A DNA stretch of 64,000 nt from Megasphaera cerevisiae DSM 20462 (GTDB lineage: Bacteria > Bacillota > Negativicutes > Veillonellales > Megasphaeraceae). Of the stretch, positions 59,729 to 64,000 are shown in pieces. Made by a program: the position numbers and the translations under genes. Where the stretch lies: NCBI RefSeq assembly GCF_001045675.1, contig NZ_LEKT01000002.1, positions 1 through 64,000 on the forward strand, in the 5' to 3' direction. The notes under the pieces are model-generated. The model worked only from the letters and a program-made list of their open reading frames with translations, was not told the origin of the DNA and made no database searches. Numbering within the stretch: position 1 is the first letter of the stretch; each line of letters opens with the position of its first letter.

Positions 59729-60163
59729 TTATTCCATTTCCATTGTCTTTTCGACTACAATATCTATGATTTCGGCTTTGGTACTCCTGGTGTTCAGGAT
59801 CTTCTCATATTTCTTCATCACACCGGCACCGGCCAACCCACCGGCAATCATACCGGCAAAGGCCGTAAGCTCCGGCCGGTACCCTTGTGTACTTCCCAGC
59901 CAATAGCCGGCAATACCGCCGATGATGACCAGCAGCAGCGGTACACCAAAACAGACGATGCCGCCAACCGCCATATATTGATCCGGTATGGTAAATTTCA
60001 CATATTGTCCCTTACAGGCACATGCCGTATTGACTGCATCGATGAGGGCATTATCCTGTCCCATGCTGGCACTGCAGGGCGTGTATAAATTATTGCGGTT
60101 CATCCGCACTTTGGCAAACCCGTTTTCATCAGTTGATTCTACAATACCTGTCCCCGTTCTCAT
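59729..60163 (-). CDS. RseC/MucC family protein
   Basis: A 144-residue membrane protein with two hydrophobic helices (~68-88 and ~96-114) and the N-terminal cysteine motif (PCSASMGQDNAL...ACACKG) of the RseC/SoxR-reducing family. In enterobacteria relatives affect SoxR reduction or sigma-E; in Negativicutes the role is unknown, and some associate with Rnf-type complexes. It is alone on its strand, divergent from thioredoxin. Confidence 0.82.
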   Translation of the reverse strand: MRTGTGIVESTDENGFAKVRMNRNNLYTPCSASMGQDNALIDAVNTACACKGQYVKFTIPDQYMAVGGIVCFGVPLLLVIIGGIAGYWLGSTQGYRPELTAFAGMIAGGLAGAGVMKKYEKILNTRSTKAEIIDIVVEKTMEME

Positions 60164-60396
60164 ATCCGCATCTCCTCACATCATACGTATTTTTCAGCTT
60201 ATTATACTGCACTTTGGCCGCAATAGATAGGCGCAGATTTTTTTTCATTTATTTTTCTTTTTTTATGGTTTTGTTGAGGAAAAAAACATGTTTTTCTGCT
60301 ATACTGAGGATATAGCAGCGTGCGCAGTGTCTTTTATGTCACTCACATACTGCTTAGTATAACATAACATCATGCTATAGAAAAGGAGCGATATAT

Positions 60397-60705
60397 ATGG
60401 CAGCTATTACTATTACAAAAGAAAATTTCCAATCTGAAGTATTGGAATCGAAAAAAACAGTTATTATCGATTTTTGGGCAGCATGGTGCGGTCCGTGCCA
60501 AATGCTTTCTCCGGTAGTCGATGAAATCGCCGCTGAAAATCCGGACATCAAGGTCGGTAAGGTCAACGTAGACGATCAAGTCGATCTGGCAAAAGAATTT
60601 CATATTCTCAGCATTCCTACGTTGGGCATATTCAAAAACGGCCAGCTGATTCACCGTTCTACAGGCGTACAGCCTAAGGAATCGATTCTCGCGTTACTAA
60701 AATAG
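60397..60705 (+). CDS. trxA: Thioredoxin
   Basis: A 102-residue thioredoxin with the active site WCGPC (Cys31, Cys34) and the cis-proline loop SIPTLGIF (Pro75). It reduces protein disulfides. AAGGAGCG lies before the ATG. It is 18 bp ahead of a TSCPD protein, forming a two-gene operon. A palindromic AAAAACATGTTTTT and TATACT near 60277-60305 may be its promoter region. Confidence 0.96.
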   Translation: MAAITITKENFQSEVLESKKTVIIDFWAAWCGPCQMLSPVVDEIAAENPDIKVGKVNVDDQVDLAKEFHILSIPTLGIFKNGQLIHRSTGVQPKESILALLK

Positions 60706-60723
60706 GAAGGAAGGCCGCATTAT

Positions 60724-60978
60724 ATGTATACGTACAAACCGGAAGGGGTTTGTTCCAAGCAAATCAATTTTGATATCGACGGCGGCGTCATCAAAAACGT
60801 CAGCTTTGTCGGCGGTTGCTCCGGCAATCTGCAGGGCATCAGCCGGCTCGTCGAAGGAATGAAGGTGGCAGATGCCATCGACCGTCTGACCGGCATCTGC
60901 TGCGGCGCCAAGGACACATCCTGCCCGGATCAGTTTGCCCACGCACTGCGGAAGACTGCTTCTATTATCGGCGGCTGA
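60724..60978 (+). CDS. TSCPD-domain protein (TIGR03905 type)
   Basis: An 84-residue protein with CSKQINFDIDGG, VGGCSGNLQGI and the defining TSCPDQFAHAL. Such proteins are related to a C-terminal segment of vitamin-B12-type ribonucleotide reductase and often sit near thioredoxin, as here; the function is unproven. It follows trxA after 18 bp with AGGAAGG before its ATG. Confidence 0.9.
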   Translation: MYTYKPEGVCSKQINFDIDGGVIKNVSFVGGCSGNLQGISRLVEGMKVADAIDRLTGICCGAKDTSCPDQFAHALRKTASIIGG

Positions 60979-61011
60979 TCGAAAATCCGCCAAAACATAC
61001 CACTGTATTAT

Positions 61012-61044
61012 AAAAGAGACGCATTTCAGAATTGCGTCTCTTTT
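61012..61044. terminator. Terminator between TSCPD and thioesterase genes
   Basis: AAAAGAGACGCA pairs with TGCGTCTCTTTT with A/T on both outer sides, so it works for both convergent genes. Confidence 0.9.
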
Positions 61045-61072
61045 GGTATTCCCCCGGCCTGAACAGCCGTGA

Positions 61073-61486
61073 TTATTTAGCTGTCATCATTCGTGCCGTC
61101 GCTTCCGCAACGACGGTGCCATCTTCCTTTGTAACGGATCCTTCCGTAATATACAGCCGGCCCCGGTGCTGTACTATTCTTCCTTCTACTTTGAGTGTCT
61201 CGCCAATACGGGCCGCTTTACGAAAACGAACATCTATTTTGGCGGTATATGCCGGTATTCCCGTCGTTTTAAATATATAATCCCCCATCACTTCATCCAG
61301 AAGCGTACTGATCAAGCCGCCATGCATACGATCCGCATAGCTTTGATGTTCTCGCCGCGGCGTAAAATAAGCCACACAGGACTGGCCGGTAATCGTCATT
61401 TTCAGCTTCAGCCCGATCGGATTATCCGTGCCGCAGGCAAAACACCATGTATCACGATTTGCAGCATCTGTTTGTTTCAGATCCAT
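61073..61486 (-). CDS. Hotdog-fold thioesterase (PaaI type)
   Basis: A thioesterase of about 137 residues. The active-site helix region reads MHGGLISTLLDEVMGDYIF, with the HGG start and the acidic residue that act in PaaI-like enzymes, and the N terminus CFACGTDNPIGLKLK is typical of this branch. It hydrolyses an acyl-CoA of unknown kind. ATG 61486 follows AAAGGAG. Confidence 0.87.
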   Translation of the reverse strand: MDLKQTDAANRDTWCFACGTDNPIGLKLKMTITGQSCVAYFTPRREHQSYADRMHGGLISTLLDEVMGDYIFKTTGIPAYTAKIDVRFRKAARIGETLKVEGRIVQHRGRLYITEGSVTKEDGTVVAEATARMMTAK

Positions 61487-61589
61487 ACTGCTCAACTCCT
61501 TTCTGTTCCGTGCTGCCGTTATTATATATCAAATCGTGACAATGGTCTATTACCTCTTTCTTTTTTTTTGAAAATTTATATCAAATATA

Positions 61590-61618
61590 TTGACAATGTT
61601 TATCATCATTGGTATAGT
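61590..61618 (+). promoter_or_regulatory. Fur-box-like promoter of the DUF3793-flavodoxin operon
   Basis: -35 TTGACA (61590-61595), 17 bp, -10 TATAGT (61613-61618). GACAATGTTTATCATCATT (61592-61610) agrees with the 19-bp Fur consensus at 14 of 19 positions and covers the -35 and spacer, where a repressor would block polymerase. Confidence 0.65.
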
Positions 61619-61653
61619 AATACCATAAACGATCAAAGGAACGGAGGATGAAA

Positions 61654-62211
61654 ATGGACGTTGATACGCTTTTAGTAAATCATTGTTCGCCTACGTTAGC
61701 AGGGTTGAAGATGGGTACGCTCCTTTGTCTTCCCCATGAGGTTCCCTGGCAGGAACATTTTCATATTTTTGATATATATAATCAAAAATATAATAAAAAG
61801 GGACTTCATTTTCTCATTTTATTTCGCTGTCCACAACGCACGTTGTTGTATGTATATAGACCGGCTATGGTTGAAATCTATTTGCGCAAAAAAGAAATTT
61901 CTTCTTTTTTGCAGTCGTATGGATATCAATCAGGAAGTACCTTGACGGCCATGCTGAACCATTTATCAAGACGGTTTTACGAAGGCGGCTGTTTCCCTCA
62001 TGAATCCGGGATTTTTCTCGGCTATCCCTTAGAAGATGTATGTGGCTTCATTACCAATCAGGGAAATCATGCCAAGCTTTGCGGTGACTGGAAGGTATAT
62101 GGTGATGCGCTTGAGGCCTCCCTTATATTCAAAAAATTTAACTGCTGCCGGCAGGATTACATGAACCGACTTGCTGTTGGGACAACATTAGAATCGCTCA
62201 TTGTAGCATAA
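61654..62211 (+). CDS. DUF3793 family protein
   Basis: A 185-residue protein with the DUF3793 look (VNHCSPTLAGLKMGTL..., FLGYPLEDVCGFITNQGNHAKLCGDWKVYGD). The family is commonly found next to flavodoxin genes in anaerobic Firmicutes, as here, and may help flavodoxin or iron-saving metabolism; no function is established. I start at ATG 61654, since GGAGG lies 6 nt upstream; an ATG 6 nt earlier would overlap that site. Confidence 0.88.
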   Translation: MDVDTLLVNHCSPTLAGLKMGTLLCLPHEVPWQEHFHIFDIYNQKYNKKGLHFLILFRCPQRTLLYVYRPAMVEIYLRKKEISSFLQSYGYQSGSTLTAMLNHLSRRFYEGGCFPHESGIFLGYPLEDVCGFITNQGNHAKLCGDWKVYGDALEASLIFKKFNCCRQDYMNRLAVGTTLESLIVA

Positions 62212-62225
62212 GGAGGAAGTTCATT

Positions 62226-62639
62226 ATGGTAGAAATCGTATATTGGAGTGGCACAGGCAATACAGAAGCAATGGCTCAGGAAATCGAAGCCGCTGTCAAA
62301 GCAGCCGGTGCTGATGTCGAATCTGTTCGCTTTGAAGATACAAGTGCAGATGCAGTAGCATCCAAAGATGTTATTTTGCTGGGCTGCCCAGCTATGGGTT
62401 CCGAAGAACTGGAAGAAACAATCGTTGAACCGTTCTTCGCTGAATTGCTCCCGAAATTAAGCGGCAAAAAGGTCGGCTTATTTGGCTCATACGGCTGGGG
62501 TACCGGTGAATGGATGGACGTCTGGAAACAGCGTACAGAAGATTCCGGCGCATCGGTAATCGGTACGGCAATTGTCAATGAAACACCGAGCAATGCGGAA
62601 GAATGCGTTACCCTTGGAAAAGCAGCCGCTCAGGCTTAA
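62226..62639 (+). CDS. Flavodoxin
   Basis: A 137-residue FMN electron carrier that replaces ferredoxin under iron limitation. The phosphate loop SGTGNTE (8-14), the FMN-flanking loops around Met57-Gly58 and the GSYGWG loop (Tyr89, Trp91) are all present. The sequence is very close in my memory to the crystallised Megasphaera elsdenii flavodoxin but not identical, which is the best taxonomic clue here. It follows DUF3793 after 14 bp and shares its Fur-box-like promoter. Confidence 0.97.
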   Translation: MVEIVYWSGTGNTEAMAQEIEAAVKAAGADVESVRFEDTSADAVASKDVILLGCPAMGSEELEETIVEPFFAELLPKLSGKKVGLFGSYGWGTGEWMDVWKQRTEDSGASVIGTAIVNETPSNAEECVTLGKAAAQA

Positions 62640-62710
62640 TGGCAGCTCGTCTTTTTCAATGATTTCAAATTATATTATCAGTTCGTTTATACCTCTCTCT
62701 AAAAACACAA

Positions 62711-62750
62711 AAAACCAACAGAGATTCCAGTAGGAATCTCTGTTGGTTTT
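62711..62750 (+). terminator. Terminator of the flavodoxin operon
   Basis: An 18-bp perfect stem (AAAACCAACAGAGATTCC with its complement) with a 4-nt loop, ending in TTTTTATTT. Confidence 0.95.
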
Positions 62751-62894
62751 TATTTGCACAAGCTGCTGTCCGGCTATGGCATTCCTGACCTCACATGTGG
62801 TAAAATAAACAGATATATCTATTCTCATACGACTACGAAGGCGGGCGTCACGACAGCCTGCCGCAGCGGCGCATTACATAGCAGGAGGCTTCAT

Positions 62895-63404
62895 ATGAAT
62901 ATTCCTTTTTTCAGCTCGCGGCAGCATGCTGCCGCAAAGCCTGCCATACCGGCAGAAAAAACGTTTTTCAATTCTCCTTTTACAGGTGAGCTGCATCCTA
63001 TTACAGAGGTGCCCGATGAGGCTTTTGCCAGCAAGGTCACAGGGGATGGTTTCTTTGTATATCCCACAGATCACATCGTCTATGCGCCGGCAGACGGCAG
63101 CGTAACCTTTGTGTTTGATACTCGTCATGCCATCGGCATGATTACTGACAGCGGGACGGAATACCTGCTTCATATCGGCATTGATACGGTCAAACTGAAC
63201 GGCAACGGATTTCGGGTGCTTGTCAGGGACGGCCAAAAAGTCAAAAAAGGAGATACGCTGATGGAATTCGACAGCACGCTGATCAAACAACATGCGCCTT
63301 CTGATGCCTGCCTGTGTATTTTCACATCGCTCCAAAACGGGCAGGAGATCCATCTTGCAACCAGCGGCATAGTCAATGCCATGGATCCGGCAGTCTGGTT
63401 TTAA
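62895..63404 (+). CDS. PTS glucose-type IIA domain protein
   Basis: A 169-residue phosphocarrier of the glucose/N-acetylglucosamine EIIA family. The phosphorylated histidine lies in YLLHIGIDTVKLNG (~100), preceded by the second conserved His-containing GMITDSG region. It takes phosphate from HPr for sugar uptake, or signals. It is a stand-alone IIA: no IIB, IIC, HPr or EI gene is visible. ATG 62895 follows AGGAGG. Confidence 0.9.
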   Translation: MNIPFFSSRQHAAAKPAIPAEKTFFNSPFTGELHPITEVPDEAFASKVTGDGFFVYPTDHIVYAPADGSVTFVFDTRHAIGMITDSGTEYLLHIGIDTVKLNGNGFRVLVRDGQKVKKGDTLMEFDSTLIKQHAPSDACLCIFTSLQNGQEIHLATSGIVNAMDPAVWF

Positions 63405-63410
63405 CCTACA

Positions 63411-63469
63411 CCCGTATATAACAAGCCCGTCATAACAACTATTGTTATGACGGGCTTGTTATATACGGG
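63411..63469. terminator. 28-bp perfect hairpin between PTS IIA and the regulator
   Basis: Arms of 28 bp (63411-63438 and 63442-63469) around a 3-nt loop. It lies between convergent genes and overlaps the last codons of the minus-strand regulator. There is no T-run on either side, so termination would depend on the stem; it might also be a small palindromic repeat. Confidence 0.5.
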
Positions 63470-64000
63470 CCGGATAATAATTGACAATCATGAATTTCAA
63501 GCAGGTATTGGCATCATTAATATACGTATGCCTGATCGTCGAGTCAAAGGTCAGGGCGTCCCCCTGCCGCAGCAGATATGCGCCTGCATCAGTCCGCAAA
63601 AGCAGTTCCCCTTCTATAATATAAACATATTCCTGAGATTTTTCGGAATGACCGATAGACGCATTGGAAGTGCCGCCGTCCAGTTCCGCATAGAATAATT
63701 CAAAATTACGAACCGGCGTACTTTTAAAATAACAGTATATCCGGTAATGACCCATTTCTCCAGATTGCCTGACAGTCTTTTCCCTCCGCACTACGGTCAT
63801 ATCTGTTTCTATTTCTGCCATTAGCTGCGTATAGGTAACATTGAGACCCTTGGCTATTTTCCACAGGGTATTAATTGTCGGGTTGCTGTTTCCCTTTTCT
63901 ATTTCCGACAGCATTGCCTTGCTGATTCCCGATATTTTGGATAATTGTCCCTGCGTCAGGTTACGGTCCGTCCGCAGCCGCTTGAGATTCATTGCGATGA
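63459..64000 (-). CDS. XRE-family regulator with C-terminal cupin (partial at the right edge)
   Basis: An N-terminal helix-turn-helix (NLKRLRTDRNLTQGQLSKISGISKAMLSEIEKGNSNPTINTLWKIAKGLN) and a C-terminal cupin (~105-175: GHSEKSQEYVYIIEGELLL, GDALTFDSTIRHTY). Regulators of this type sense small molecules and often control amino-acid or polyamine genes. The frame is open to the window edge: two more codons (Ile-Ala) precede the ATG at 63992, giving IAMNLKRLR where relatives have IGKNLKRLR, so the true start probably lies outside. Confidence 0.88.
   Translation of the reverse strand, partial: IAMNLKRLRTDRNLTQGQLSKISGISKAMLSEIEKGNSNPTINTLWKIAKGLNVTYTQLMAEIETDMTVVRREKTVRQSGEMGHYRIYCYFKSTPVRNFELFYAELDGGTSNASIGHSEKSQEYVYIIEGELLLRTDAGAYLLRQGDALTFDSTIRHTYINDANTCLKFMIVNYYPARI

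Overview
The window looks like chromosome from a Megasphaera-type bacterium (Negativicutes: Firmicutes with an outer membrane). The grounds are: a 137-residue flavodoxin that, from memory, closely resembles the classic Megasphaera elsdenii protein; an outer-membrane TonB-dependent receptor together with Firmicute-style Shine-Dalgarno sites and an S-box riboswitch; three acetate/butyrate-type CoA-transferases; a GlcD-type flavin dehydrogenase; and sigma-54 with two sigma-54 activators. The picture is of an anaerobe that ferments amino acids and organic acids.

Left end (1-11 kb). The left edge holds tandem promoters and leader of an rRNA operon whose 16S gene starts just outside. Then, all on the minus strand: gyrA, a CoA-transferase, an EF-G-like GTPase whose ribosome-binding site lies inside a strong 5' hairpin, an M20 amidohydrolase, and an arsR-arsD-arsA operon with a frameshifted arsA and no arsenite pump. 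At 11-24 kb are an old-yellow-enzyme/dienoyl-CoA-reductase-like flavoprotein, a frameshifted cysteine-desulfurase-like gene, a plus-strand trio (cyclase, AhpD-like protein, M18 aminopeptidase), and an organic-acid module (DRE-TIM aldolase, MFS carrier, 2-hydroxyacid dehydrogenase, divergent LysR) followed by glycerate kinase and a CdaR-type regulator.

Middle (25-42 kb). A second CoA-transferase (butyryl-CoA:acetate type), rpoN, a frameshifted B3/B4-domain gene, an M20 peptidase, and an iron alcohol dehydrogenase with a probable sigma-54 promoter next to an AcoR-like activator. Next is a five-gene operon iorA-iorB-permease-aminotransferase-CoA-transferase behind a good sigma-54 promoter and divergent from a PrpR-like activator. 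Read together, these genes would import aromatic amino acids, transaminate them, oxidise the aryl-pyruvates with ferredoxin to aryl-acetyl-CoA and conserve the thioester as acetyl-CoA.

Accessory region (42-55 kb). A GlpA-like/FAD oxidoreductase/DUF1667/MFS operon; three tandem copies of an undescribed ~265-nt structured RNA unit, each with its own consensus promoter and with compensatory base changes between copies; and a giant (1548 aa) TonB-dependent receptor that carries a second porin-like barrel and a 12-G homopolymer just after its signal peptide, a probable phase-variation switch.

Right end (55-64 kb). MFS exporter, secreted protein of unknown function, GlcD-type dehydrogenase, SAM-I riboswitch plus MetQ, RseC, thioredoxin and TSCPD protein, hotdog thioesterase, a DUF3793-flavodoxin operon with a Fur-box-like promoter, a PTS IIA protein and a XRE-cupin regulator that runs off the edge. 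No tRNA, CRISPR array or intact transposase was seen.
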